A stretch of 8,960 nt of DNA from an uncultured Chloroflexota bacterium (GCA_913046025.1 CAJWRP010000060.1:1-8960), one strand, 5' to 3'. Counted from the stretch's first letter, positions 1 to 6,252 are shown. The notes: generated from the sequence alone by a model not told the origin. Numbers and translations are program-made.

Positions 1-1218
1 CTGGACACGTGGCTGTTGTCTAACGCCGCTGTGCTGGAGTCTTTTGGAAGGGCCAATCAGGGTCGGGATATTGCGGTTGTCGAAGGCGTTATGGGCCTCT
101 ATGACGGGCACGCCAACCTCACAGAGGAGGGCTCCACCGCAGAGGTGTCCAAACTACTTCGCGCGCCGGTTATTCTCATCGTAGATGCCGCCAAGGTAGC
201 GCGAAGTATCGCAGCCGAGGTCCTGGGTTATCAGCAGTTCGACCCTGATGTGAACATCACAGGTGTCATACTGAACGGCATAGGCAGTCCGCGCCACTTG
301 GAGTTCTGCAAGCCTCCCATAGAAGAGGCGACGGGCCTGTCAGTAATTGGTTACATGCCCCGCCGTGACGACCTTAGAGCTCCTGAACGACATCTGGGGC
401 TCGTGCCGGTGGTAGAAGGCCCGGTGGCTGATGAGTGGCTGGACAAGCTGGTGGCGCAGATCGAAGATAGCATTGATCTGGACAAGCTGCTGGATATGGC
501 GAAACAGGCAGATACACCAACGGCCGAGCCTACAGCATACCCTTCGCAGCCAGTTTCCAAAAAGACGAAAATAGCTGTCGCCATGGACAAGGCATTCAAT
601 TTCTACTACCAGGACTCCCTGGACCTGCTGGAGGCCTGGGGAGCCGAGGTGGTGCCATTCAGTCCTTTGGACGACGGTGTGTTGCCCGAGGGTGTAGGCG
701 GTGTCTACTTGGGAGGGGGCTTTCCCGAGATATATGCGGCGGAACTGGCCAAAAATAGAGGCATGTTAGATTCAATTCGAATAGCCGGAAATTCTAAGAT
801 TCCGATATACGCGGAGTGCGGAGGGCTGATGTACCTGGGGACCTCTCTTACGGATTTCGATGGCAATCGCCATGAGATGGTGGGTGTTCTTCCCGTCGAG
901 TCGTCTATGGAGAAAAGTCGTCTGACGCTGGGATATCGAGAGGTACAGGCTTTAGTTGACGGCCCGCTGCTCTCTCAAGGCCAGCGAATACGCGGCCACG
1001 AGTTCCACTGGTCTGTTTCCAGCATCGAGCATGATTCCAGTGCGGCAGGAGGTTTCTCTGCGGCAGCCTATGAGGTTGTGAACCAGGACGGACGGCTCGA
1101 GGGTATTCGACAGGGCAGCGTCTGGGCTTCCTATATCCATCTGCATCTTGCTAGTGCGCCGGGAACGGCACAGCGCTGGGTCGAGACGTGTGCCAACGTC
1201 ATGCACAGCCAGATCTGA
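1..1218 (+). CDS. cobB: Cobyrinate a,c-diamide synthase (CobB/CbiA), 5' truncated by window edge
   Basis: ATP- and glutamine-dependent amidation of the a and c side chains of (hydrogeno)cobyrinic acid in cytoplasmic cobalamin synthesis. The open frame is already coding at base 1 (LDTW before the first possible TTG start at 16), so the N-terminal P-loop lies upstream of the window. Visible are the synthetase-domain motif VEGVMGLYDG (about 82-111), the linker rich in Thr/Pro (about 505-560), and the C-terminal class I glutaminase-like domain: YLGGGFPEIYAAEL, the nucleophile motif YAECGGLMYLG with Cys codon at 817-819, GHEFHWS, and the terminal HLHLAS with the triad histidine. About 405 codons are present against a usual ~450-480. 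Cobalt (CbiA) and hydrogenobyrinate (CobB) versions cannot be separated by eye. The stop codon directly abuts the start of the transporter gene, suggesting one transcript. Confidence 0.93.
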   Translation: MDTWLLSNAAVLESFGRANQGRDIAVVEGVMGLYDGHANLTEEGSTAEVSKLLRAPVILIVDAAKVARSIAAEVLGYQQFDPDVNITGVILNGIGSPRHLEFCKPPIEEATGLSVIGYMPRRDDLRAPERHLGLVPVVEGPVADEWLDKLVAQIEDSIDLDKLLDMAKQADTPTAEPTAYPSQPVSKKTKIAVAMDKAFNFYYQDSLDLLEAWGAEVVPFSPLDDGVLPEGVGGVYLGGGFPEIYAAELAKNRGMLDSIRIAGNSKIPIYAECGGLMYLGTSLTDFDGNRHEMVGVLPVESSMEKSRLTLGYREVQALVDGPLLSQGQRIRGHEFHWSVSSIEHDSSAAGGFSAAAYEVVNQDGRLEGIRQGSVWASYIHLHLASAPGTAQRWVETCANVMHSQI

Positions 1219-2559
1219 ATGGCAAGACTCAGTGCGAAGCCTCCGTTTGGCCTGCGTACCAAGGTCTTTTACGGCTGGTGGATCGTTGCCATCGGACTGT
1301 TTGTAGACGCCTTTAAGCACGGCACCTTCAATCGAGGGTTCAGCCTTTACGTTTTGCCCATTCGGAACGAGTTGGGAATAGGCGTCGCCGCTATCGCCCT
1401 GGCCGATATGCTGGGCAGACTCGAAGGCGGAATTATGGGGCCTGTGGTCGGCTACTGCACAGACCGTTTTGGCCCGGGTGTAATGCTGGCCTTTGGGGGC
1501 ATTATGTCGGGCCTGGGATTCATTCTTCTCTCTCAGACCGGCAACCTCTTCTTCTTCACGCTCATATTTGTAGGCTTCTTGTCGGTGGGATTCCGGTCCG
1601 GCTACAACAACGCTTCCATTCCGGCAGCGAACCAGTGGTTCAGGCGCAAGCGTGGGTTAGCCATGTCTGTGATATCGGCGGGAAGCGGACTGGGAGGCGT
1701 GGTGTTGGTGCCTGTGATCGGCTTGCTGGTATTTTCAGTTGGCTGGCGCACTGCTGCACTGGTATCGGGAATCGCAATAATTGTGGCGGTGGTTCCCCTC
1801 TCATTTCTGATGAAGCGATCCCCAGAGGGCATGGGCCTTCATCCCGATGGCATAGAGCCTGAGCCTCCAACTGACGCCAACGCGGGAGAGGTCGCTGCTC
1901 AGGTGCCTTCTTCTCTGGAAGAAGTGGAGCAGGATTACACGGCCAAGGGGGCCATGCGTACCTCCACCTTCTGGATGCTGACGATGGCCTCCGGATTCCG
2001 TAACACCGTACACTCGGGCATCATGTTCCTGATGGCGCCTGTAATGGTCTGGTTCCTGATGGGAAGTGGTCGCACCGAAGAAGAAGGCCTCCCCATCGCG
2101 GCGCTGTTCATCGGGGTTCTATCCGGCTCCACGCTGGTCTTCAACCTGATTATCGGCTACATGGGCGACCGCGTATCCAAGACAAAGCTTAGCGCCATAT
2201 GCATGATTGGTGGCACCTTCTCCATGCTGGTTCTGCTAAATCAGAGTGGGCATCTGTGGCAGTTGCTGCTGTTTGTAGTGCTGCTGGCCTTTGCCGAGAG
2301 CGTCAACCCGCTGACCTGGGCTATTATGGGCGAATTCTTTGGGCGGAAGTCCTTTGCCACGTTGAGGGGTTGGCAGCACGTTCCCAACCAGTTCATGTCT
2401 ATGAGCACTCCTGTGTGGATGGGCTGGATCTTCGACAATACCGAGAGTTACTTCTGGTCCTTGATCCCGTTGGCGGCTATCTATGGCATCGCAGGCATTT
2501 TCTTCTACACCATGCCGCGACCCAAAAGCAGCTACGGACAAGCGGATAGGCAGGGATAG
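1219..2559 (+). CDS. Major facilitator superfamily transporter
   Basis: Integral inner-membrane secondary transporter of 446 residues with about twelve hydrophobic segments in two halves, split by a hydrophilic central loop (about residues 200-245, rich in Glu/Pro/Asp). The N-terminal FYGWWIVAIGLFVDAF segment and the loop 2-3 motif YCTDRFGPG (a variant of MFS motif A) are visible, with a second GYMGDRVSKTK motif at the equivalent place in the C-terminal half. The overall style is that of the oxalate/formate and monocarboxylate-like MFS branch, but the substrate cannot be read from sequence. The ATG follows the cobB stop with no spacer and no clear Shine-Dalgarno sequence, so translation is probably coupled to cobB. 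Linkage to a corrinoid gene hints at, but does not show, a role in corrinoid or precursor transport. Confidence 0.9.
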   Translation: MARLSAKPPFGLRTKVFYGWWIVAIGLFVDAFKHGTFNRGFSLYVLPIRNELGIGVAAIALADMLGRLEGGIMGPVVGYCTDRFGPGVMLAFGGIMSGLGFILLSQTGNLFFFTLIFVGFLSVGFRSGYNNASIPAANQWFRRKRGLAMSVISAGSGLGGVVLVPVIGLLVFSVGWRTAALVSGIAIIVAVVPLSFLMKRSPEGMGLHPDGIEPEPPTDANAGEVAAQVPSSLEEVEQDYTAKGAMRTSTFWMLTMASGFRNTVHSGIMFLMAPVMVWFLMGSGRTEEEGLPIAALFIGVLSGSTLVFNLIIGYMGDRVSKTKLSAICMIGGTFSMLVLLNQSGHLWQLLLFVVLLAFAESVNPLTWAIMGEFFGRKSFATLRGWQHVPNQFMSMSTPVWMGWIFDNTESYFWSLIPLAAIYGIAGIFFYTMPRPKSSYGQADRQG

Positions 2560-2961
2560 GGTGGGTTGGGGGCATACAAAGGTCTTTGAATTTATGAATT
2601 AACCGCTATTGGAGCCTAGTCGATTGCATAGCTGTCGTTACATTCTTGTACATGACTGCCAGAGTATCAATCTGCTTGGTTCTGTCCGCTAGCGGTAGGA
2701 ACCTCGATCACGTGTATGAGATTTCGAGCAACGTAATTATGAGGCCATGAATTTGTGTCTACTTCAACTATGCCAAATTGTATGTAATGATAATTTAAAT
2801 TCAACTAGAGTATCTAATTGGGATCACTTTAGGCATGTAGTTGCCGACTGCATCGGGCATATTCATATTTGCCAAGTCAGAGTTAGCTTGACTGCGATTA
2901 CCCTTTCTCAATCCGAGAGTCTTGGAAGACAGTAGGCTATAGCACTCTATCACGCTCCCTC
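2560..2961. other. Gene-poor spacer, AT-richer than its flanks
   Basis: About 400 bases between the transporter stop and the aromatic leader promoter. Open frames here are short, lack ribosome binding sites and show no recognisable protein pattern. No tRNA cloverleaf or poly-T terminator was found. The only clear structure is an inverted repeat at 2678-2703. Confidence 0.6.
2678..2703. repeat. Inverted repeat (hairpin or operator-like dyad)
   Basis: GGTTC (2678-2682) pairs with GAACC (2699-2703) around a perfect ten-base palindrome CCGCTAGCGG (2686-2695). As RNA it would form a two-part stem with internal mismatches and a CTAG loop. There is no T-run after it, so it is not an intrinsic terminator. 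It could be a protein-binding dyad; function unknown. Confidence 0.4.
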
Positions 2962-2991
2962 TTGACAAAGTGGTGCTGACGGGCATAGCAT
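2962..2991 (+). promoter_or_regulatory. Sigma-70-type promoter of the aromatic leader / DAHP synthase unit
   Basis: A perfect TTGACA -35 box (2962-2967) is followed after 18 bases by TAGCAT (2986-2991), a four-of-six match to the -10 box. Transcription would begin at about 2997-3000, on or just before the ATG of the leader peptide. No other comparably good promoter is visible between here and the DAHP synthase start. Confidence 0.6.
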
Positions 2992-2999
2992 TATTGATC

Positions 3000-3092
3000 A
3001 TGTCTAGCGTACGCACATTTGGTTATTGGTCTTACTATTATTTTACCAACGAAAATAGGGTTGGTGGAGGCGTGGTGTCGTCCAAGAACTAG
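3000..3092 (+). CDS. Aromatic amino acid leader peptide (attenuation peptide), 30 codons
   Basis: A short open frame from ATG 3000 to TAG 3090-3092. Codons 7-15 (3018-3044) read Phe-Gly-Tyr-Trp-Ser-Tyr-Tyr-Tyr-Phe: seven aromatic codons in nine (four Tyr, two Phe, one Trp). After them come 15 non-aromatic codons and a stop. It lies upstream of an intrinsic terminator (3123-3150) and a DAHP synthase gene, the classic layout of ribosome-mediated attenuation: scarcity of charged aromatic tRNAs would stall the ribosome on this run and favour read-through into the biosynthetic gene. No Shine-Dalgarno sequence precedes the ATG, and the predicted transcription start coincides with it, so the peptide may be translated from a leaderless mRNA. 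The codon run, position and downstream gene are seen; the mechanism is inferred. Confidence 0.8.
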   Translation: MSSVRTFGYWSYYYFTNENRVGGGVVSSKN

Positions 3093-3144
3093 CGTGAGCT
3101 AGATAAGTCTGAAAGACTTGAGACCCAGCCAAAACAGGCTGGGT
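3043..3144 (+). promoter_or_regulatory. Candidate transcription attenuator of the DAHP synthase gene
   Basis: Segment 1 ACCAAC (3045-3050), directly after the aromatic codons, can pair with GTTGGT (3060-3065). The overlapping GGTTGG (3059-3064) can instead pair with CCAGCC (3125-3130), which is the left arm of the terminator. A ribosome stalled in 3018-3044 would cover segment 1 and free 3059-3064 to act as an antiterminator. Between them lie two local hairpins that would shorten the distance: CTAGC-GTGA-GCTAG (3089-3102), which contains the leader stop codon, and AAGTCT-GAA-AGACTT (3105-3119). The competing pairing is only six base pairs with one G-U, so the exact switch is uncertain without folding. 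Confidence 0.6.
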
Positions 3145-3150
3145 TTTTTT
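3123..3150 (+). terminator. Intrinsic terminator within the leader (attenuator terminator)
   Basis: An eight-pair perfect stem ACCCAGCC (3123-3130) and GGCTGGGT (3137-3144) with a six-base loop AAAACA is followed by a run of T (3144-3150). It lies 31 bases after the leader peptide stop and about 170 bases before the DAHP synthase start, so it would end leader transcripts unless prevented from forming. Confidence 0.88.
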
Positions 3151-3322
3151 GTGGCCTTTTATATTGTGCAGCATTTCACATTTTAGAAACAGTGACGCAG
3201 CATGATAGAGCGAAAGAGTACAGGCCATTCAGACGACATGCTAAGGGTTCGCCGAAAATTCAGGCTCCTTATCGAAGAGTGGTCACAAGGGTTATTCAAA
3301 ATGCAGAGGAGAGACAGGCATA
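3151..3322 (+). other. Untranslated stretch between attenuator and DAHP synthase start
   Basis: No gene or clear second promoter is visible. Its end carries a purine-rich ribosome binding site, AGAGGAG (3305-3311), 11 bases before the ATG at 3323, which supports that start. Confidence 0.5.
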
Positions 3323-4396
3323 ATGCAACCGTCACCGGCACGCGACGTTAATATTCAGCGAACGGAGCCGCTAATAAGCCCCGTAGACCTCGTGAAAGAG
3401 CTACCCCTCACGCCAGAGGTGGAAGCGACAGTGCTCGAGGGCAGACGCCAGATACAGGCTGTTCTGCGAGGCGATGACCCCAGGTTCCTGGTTATCGTCG
3501 GGCCTTGCTCCATTCACGACGAGAAGGCGGCTTTGGACTATGCAGTACGCCTCAAGAAGCTTTCTGATGAGATGAGCGATCATGTGCTGCTCGTCATGCG
3601 AGTGTACTTCGAGAAGCCTCGCACCACCGTTGGGTGGAAGGGCCTTCTCTACGATCCTAATTTGGACGATACCTTCGACATCAACGAGGGCCTGCGCCGC
3701 GCCCGTACTCTGCTCACCAAGATTGGCGAGATAGGGGTGTTCACAGGCACTGAGTTCCTTGATCCCATAGTTCCGCAGTACCTTGCTGGCATGGTTTCGT
3801 GGGCGGCTATTGGCGCTCGTACCACCGAGAGCCAGACTCATCGCCAGATGGCCAGCGGCCTAAGCATGCCCGTAGGCTTCAAGAATGGCACCGACGGTAG
3901 CGCACAGGTCGCCGTGGACGCTATGATTTCCGCCAGGGCTCCGCACGCTTTTCTAGGCATCGACCACTTCGGCCAGACCTGCGTTGTGCAGACCAGTGGT
4001 AACGCCTACGGACACCTGGTCTTGAGGGGCGGAAACTCAGGCCCCAATTTTGGCTCTGACGCAATTGCAGAGGCGTGCGCCTTGCTTTCCAAGTCTGACG
4101 TGCCTTCACAGATGATGGTGGACTGCAGTCACGGCAACTCCAATAAGGACCATACTCGCCAGGGTATCGCGCTGAAGGACATCATTGAGCAGCGTGTTGC
4201 TGGTAATGCCAACATCATAGGCTGCATGCTGGAGAGCAACATCAATCCAGGCGCGCAGAAGCTCAATGGCGACTTGGCCTCTCTTGAGTATGGCGTGTCC
4301 GTGACCGACGCCTGCATCGGCTGGGACGAGACGGATGAGCTCATGCGGTGGGCGCATGGGAAGATGGCCAATGTCATGGGACAACCGGTAACCTAG
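3323..4396 (+). CDS. aroF: 3-deoxy-7-phosphoheptulonate (DAHP) synthase, class I AroF/G/H type
   Basis: Condenses phosphoenolpyruvate and erythrose 4-phosphate to DAHP, the committed cytoplasmic step of the shikimate pathway. At 357 residues it matches the enterobacterial AroF/AroG/AroH length. The metal ligands known for the family are all in place: Cys62 in GPCSIHD, His270 in DCSHGNSNK, Glu304 in CMLESN and Asp329 in SVTDACIGW. The substrate-binding motifs KPRTTVGWKG (98-107) and GARTTESQ (164-171) are intact, so the enzyme should be active. It has the N-terminal extension before the barrel that in AroF/G/H supports feedback inhibition, but which amino acid inhibits it cannot be read. The gene stands alone between two terminators and is probably controlled by the aromatic leader upstream. 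The product is certain; the F/G/H letter is arbitrary. Confidence 0.96.
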   Translation: MQPSPARDVNIQRTEPLISPVDLVKELPLTPEVEATVLEGRRQIQAVLRGDDPRFLVIVGPCSIHDEKAALDYAVRLKKLSDEMSDHVLLVMRVYFEKPRTTVGWKGLLYDPNLDDTFDINEGLRRARTLLTKIGEIGVFTGTEFLDPIVPQYLAGMVSWAAIGARTTESQTHRQMASGLSMPVGFKNGTDGSAQVAVDAMISARAPHAFLGIDHFGQTCVVQTSGNAYGHLVLRGGNSGPNFGSDAIAEACALLSKSDVPSQMMVDCSHGNSNKDHTRQGIALKDIIEQRVAGNANIIGCMLESNINPGAQKLNGDLASLEYGVSVTDACIGWDETDELMRWAHGKMANVMGQPVT

Positions 4397-4415
4397 TCGT
4401 ACATTCCTAGTTTGT

Positions 4416-4454
4416 AAAAAGGCCCCGGATGCTGATAGTCCCCGGGGCCTTTTT
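4416..4454. terminator. Strong intrinsic terminator after DAHP synthase, symmetrical
   Basis: GGCCCCGG (4421-4428) pairs with CCGGGGCC (4442-4449), and the flanking five A (4416-4420) pair with five T (4450-4454), giving a 13-pair stem with a 13-base loop. The A-tract on the left means it would also work for transcription from the other strand, although no opposing gene is present here. Confidence 0.9.
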
Positions 4455-4496
4455 CATACTCTATATTTAGATACATTTACAAAATTTAGAATACTT

Positions 4497-4500
4497 GGAG
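4497..4500 (+). promoter_or_regulatory. Ribosome binding site deciding a TTG start
   Basis: GGAG at 4497-4500 sits seven bases before TTG 4508. There is no in-frame ATG near the domain's beginning, so this site supports the TTG start. Confidence 0.65.
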
Positions 4501-4507
4501 AACAGGC

Positions 4508-5086
4508 TTGAAAGTTACTGAACGCACTAAGATCAAAAATCACCCTGAGCGTACCGCTACAGATGAGACGTCGGAAATCTTGTCGGCGGGTTCAGTGGCA
4601 CACGTGGGCTTCGTGGATGACGGCATGCCATACGTAATTCCCTTGTCATACCACTATGACTCAGAGACACCGGACAAAATATACCTGCATGGGGCGCAAC
4701 GCAGTCGGGCAATGGACTTGTTGGCTTCAGGTGGCCCCATGTGCTTAACAGTGACGCTGACCGACGCTCTGGTGTATTCTCGCAAGGCCATGAACCACTC
4801 TATTAACTACCGCAGCGTGGTTCTGTTCGGCAAAGGCCATGACATCGTGGACGAGGACAAGAAGTTCGAGCTGTTCGACAAGATGGTGCAGCGTTACTTT
4901 CCTGGGAGAAAGGTTGGCGAGCACTACAACGCACCACCTTCCGCAGACCTGGGCATCACTGCGCTGGTAGAGGTGGACATCGAGGAATGGAACGCCAAGG
5001 CAAGACGCGGAGGCCCCACGGGTCCCGACGATGACAAGCCGGACGCATCAGGCACAGCGGGCGTTATGGACCTTCGCGAGGTATAA
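4508..5086 (+). CDS. Pyridoxamine 5'-phosphate oxidase-like flavin-binding protein
   Basis: A 192-residue protein of the split-barrel FMN-binding fold, closest in appearance to the NimA-like/PNPOx-related flavin-nucleotide-binding group. Family-like features are the early ILSAGSVAHVGFVDDGMPYVIPLSYHYD strand pattern (about residues 25-53), IYLHGAQRSRAMDLL (about 58-72), where phosphate-contacting Ser/Arg usually lie, and YRSVVLFGKGHDI (about 100-112). The C-terminal 25 residues are charged and Gly/Asp-rich and probably disordered. Group members include cytosolic flavin- or F420-dependent reductases and proteins of unknown role; the substrate is not predictable. The gene starts with TTG supported by GGAG and follows a terminator, so it is probably its own unit. 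The sequence after its stop shows no convincing terminator. Confidence 0.85.
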   Translation: MKVTERTKIKNHPERTATDETSEILSAGSVAHVGFVDDGMPYVIPLSYHYDSETPDKIYLHGAQRSRAMDLLASGGPMCLTVTLTDALVYSRKAMNHSINYRSVVLFGKGHDIVDEDKKFELFDKMVQRYFPGRKVGEHYNAPPSADLGITALVEVDIEEWNAKARRGGPTGPDDDKPDASGTAGVMDLREV

Positions 5087-5195
5087 GAGGCATACCCCTG
5101 AGGGATAGGTAGACAGAAGCAAGCTGTAATTGACTGTGAGTGAAGGATAAGAAACTTTTGAATATACCTGTGATTTCCTAAATCCTGCCCTAAAG

Positions 5196-5386
5196 ATGTT
5201 GGGCAAAAGCATGCTTTTCTTCGTGTTACTCATTGCCGTGGCCTCATGCTCAGGCGATGTAGGCCTTCAGGGTATTCCAGGCGGACAAGGCGAGATTGGG
5301 ATTTCTGGCGAAGACGGAGTTGATGGGTCCGCTGGACCACGGGGCGCTAGCGGGCCACAGGGAGTCGCAGGGCCTGCTGGTGCCCG
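5196..5386 (+). CDS. Collagen-like (Gly-X-Y) lipoprotein, N-terminal fragment
   Basis: From ATG 5196 the product begins with a short lipoprotein signal: Lys4, a hydrophobic core (LFFVLLIAV) and lipobox VASC with Cys18, implying lipid anchoring at the cell surface or in the periplasm. It continues with about fourteen Gly-X-Y triplets (GLQ GIP GGQ GEI GIS GED GVD GSA GPR GAS GPQ GVA GPA GAR), a collagen-like stalk. The triplet phase breaks after GAR (to 5386). Beyond that the same frame stays open to 5561 but gives an Arg/Gly/Ala-rich nonsense-like tail that is the out-of-frame shadow of mutL. I read the gene as cut by the junction, its true C-terminus missing. No good ribosome binding site precedes ATG 5196; ATG 5211 is an alternative. 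Confidence 0.7.
5360..5386. other. Junction between left block and Verrucomicrobiota-like block
   Basis: In these bases both readings are plausible: Gly-X-Y triplets (GVA GPA GAR) in one frame and the MutL segment (SQGLLVPV) in another. Left of it only the collagen-like reading makes sense; right of it only MutL does. A GC-rich sequence that by chance fits both genes is where a k-mer assembler, or a microhomology recombination, would join them. Confidence 0.65.
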
Positions 5387-5793
5387 TCCTGCTGGAGTTG
5401 GAGGCGCGCGATGCGGACGTGGCTCTGCGCAATGCGGAAAACTTCCGGGAGGCCGGAATGGAAGTGGAGTCCTTCGGAGGCGTGACGGTGCAGTTGCGCA
5501 GTGTGCCTGCTCTGCTCAACGATGCGGATCCGAAGGCGCTCTTGCTCGATTTGGTCGATGAATTGGTGCAGAGCGCGGAAGGGCGGGTCGCAAAATCGCT
5601 GACCTTTGAGAAGTTTGCGGGAGAGCTCGCCAAGGTGGGTGCGCGGGGAGAACGCTGTCGAATGGAATCGGCGCAAGGCTTGCTCGATCAATTGTTTGCG
5701 TGTGATTTGCCCTATTGTACCCCCGATGGTCGCCCGACCCTGGTGCAGTATTCCTCGTCCGAGCTTCGACGAAAGTTCGGAAGATCGCACTGA
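5371..5793 (+). CDS. mutL: DNA mismatch repair protein MutL, C-terminal fragment (5' part missing)
   Basis: The frame ending at TGA 5791-5793 encodes the MutL C-terminal dimerisation domain: GLLVPVLLELEARDADV, then GMEVESFGGVTVQLRSVPALLNDADPKALL, and the terminal YCTPDGRPTLVQYSSSELRRKFGR, which carries the conserved C-x-x-x-GRPT element. MutL links mismatch recognition by MutS to strand incision. The N-terminal GHKL ATPase (about 300 residues) and the linker are absent: upstream the same frame translates the collagen-like gene out of phase. The real coding start of the fragment lies between about 5360 and 5386; 5371 marks the first confidently MutL-like codon. In the visible part the usual Ala-Cys-Arg-like metal motif is not evident. 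The YCTP-GRPT ending resembles Verrucomicrobiota MutL from memory. Confidence 0.8.
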   Translation, partial: GLLVPVLLELEARDADVALRNAENFREAGMEVESFGGVTVQLRSVPALLNDADPKALLLDLVDELVQSAEGRVAKSLTFEKFAGELAKVGARGERCRMESAQGLLDQLFACDLPYCTPDGRPTLVQYSSSELRRKFGRSH

Positions 5794-5877
5794 AAATTGG
5801 CGCATAAGAATTTCCTGCGATGCAATCAATTCGAACGAACAAGTAGTCCTCGAGGGGTTAGATAAGGAAGGGGTCGC

Positions 5878-6252
5878 ATGATTCGAGATTGCCAGGGATG
5901 AATCACCGCGGAATTTGTGTTGCTGACCGCGGGTGGGGTTTGGGCGGAAGATCAGAGCGAGAAAGCAGCTCGCTATCCTAGGCTCCTTCTCAAGCGGCCG
6001 GGCCATGAGAGGCTCTACGAGCGATTTCACGATGCTTGGCTGGATGAGCGGACGAAGGAGGGGTTGGAGGAAGTTCTGCGAAGGGGGGAGTCCGAGGAGG
6101 GCGGATTCAGGGAGCTGTGGATCCTCGCGATTTACCACCAGCAGGGCGGCGCGATGAGGAGACCGGGCTGGGTGCGGGCGCGAGAAATGAGTAGCTGGGG
6201 CGACCAATTTGAAGCGGGCATTTCCGTGAAATACGGAGCTTCTCGTTGGTAG
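5878..6252 (+). pseudogene. Broken N-terminal fragment of an exported helical-repeat (TPR-like) protein
   Basis: A strong ribosome binding site, AAGGAAGGGG (5864-5873), precedes ATG 5878, but this frame stops after seven codons at TGA 5899-5901. The same frame then reopens and from GTG 5917 reads VLLTAGGVWAEDQ, the end of a signal peptide with a likely cut after VWA, then RYPRLLLKRPGHERLYERFHDAW and a helical segment ending LWILAIYHQQ (about 5975-6144). An alternative start, ATG 5898, gives MNHRGIC in another frame and would make a good signal peptide if joined by a one-base shift near 5917. After 6145 similarity to helical repeats is lost and the frame ends at 6252. Such repeat proteins are usually several hundred residues long, so this is a decayed or damaged 5' end. 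Function unknown. Confidence 0.45.

Noticed and set aside
2747..2935. 62-codon open frame in the spacer
   Set aside because: No ribosome binding site, no recognisable motif, unremarkable composition and it ends before the leader promoter; most likely chance.
3000..3150. T-box, tmRNA, 6S or SRP RNA in the leader
   Set aside because: No T-box consensus (AGGGTGG-type) bulge, no long rod-like 6S fold and no SRP or tmRNA signature; the aromatic leader peptide with terminator explains the region better.
5087..5120. Terminator after the flavin-binding gene
   Set aside because: CCCCTGAGGG could form only a very short imperfect stem and there is no T-run.
5387..5561. C-terminal continuation of the collagen-like frame
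   Set aside because: The Gly-X-Y phase is lost and the translation (Arg/Gly/Cys-rich) is the off-frame reading of mutL; not treated as real protein.
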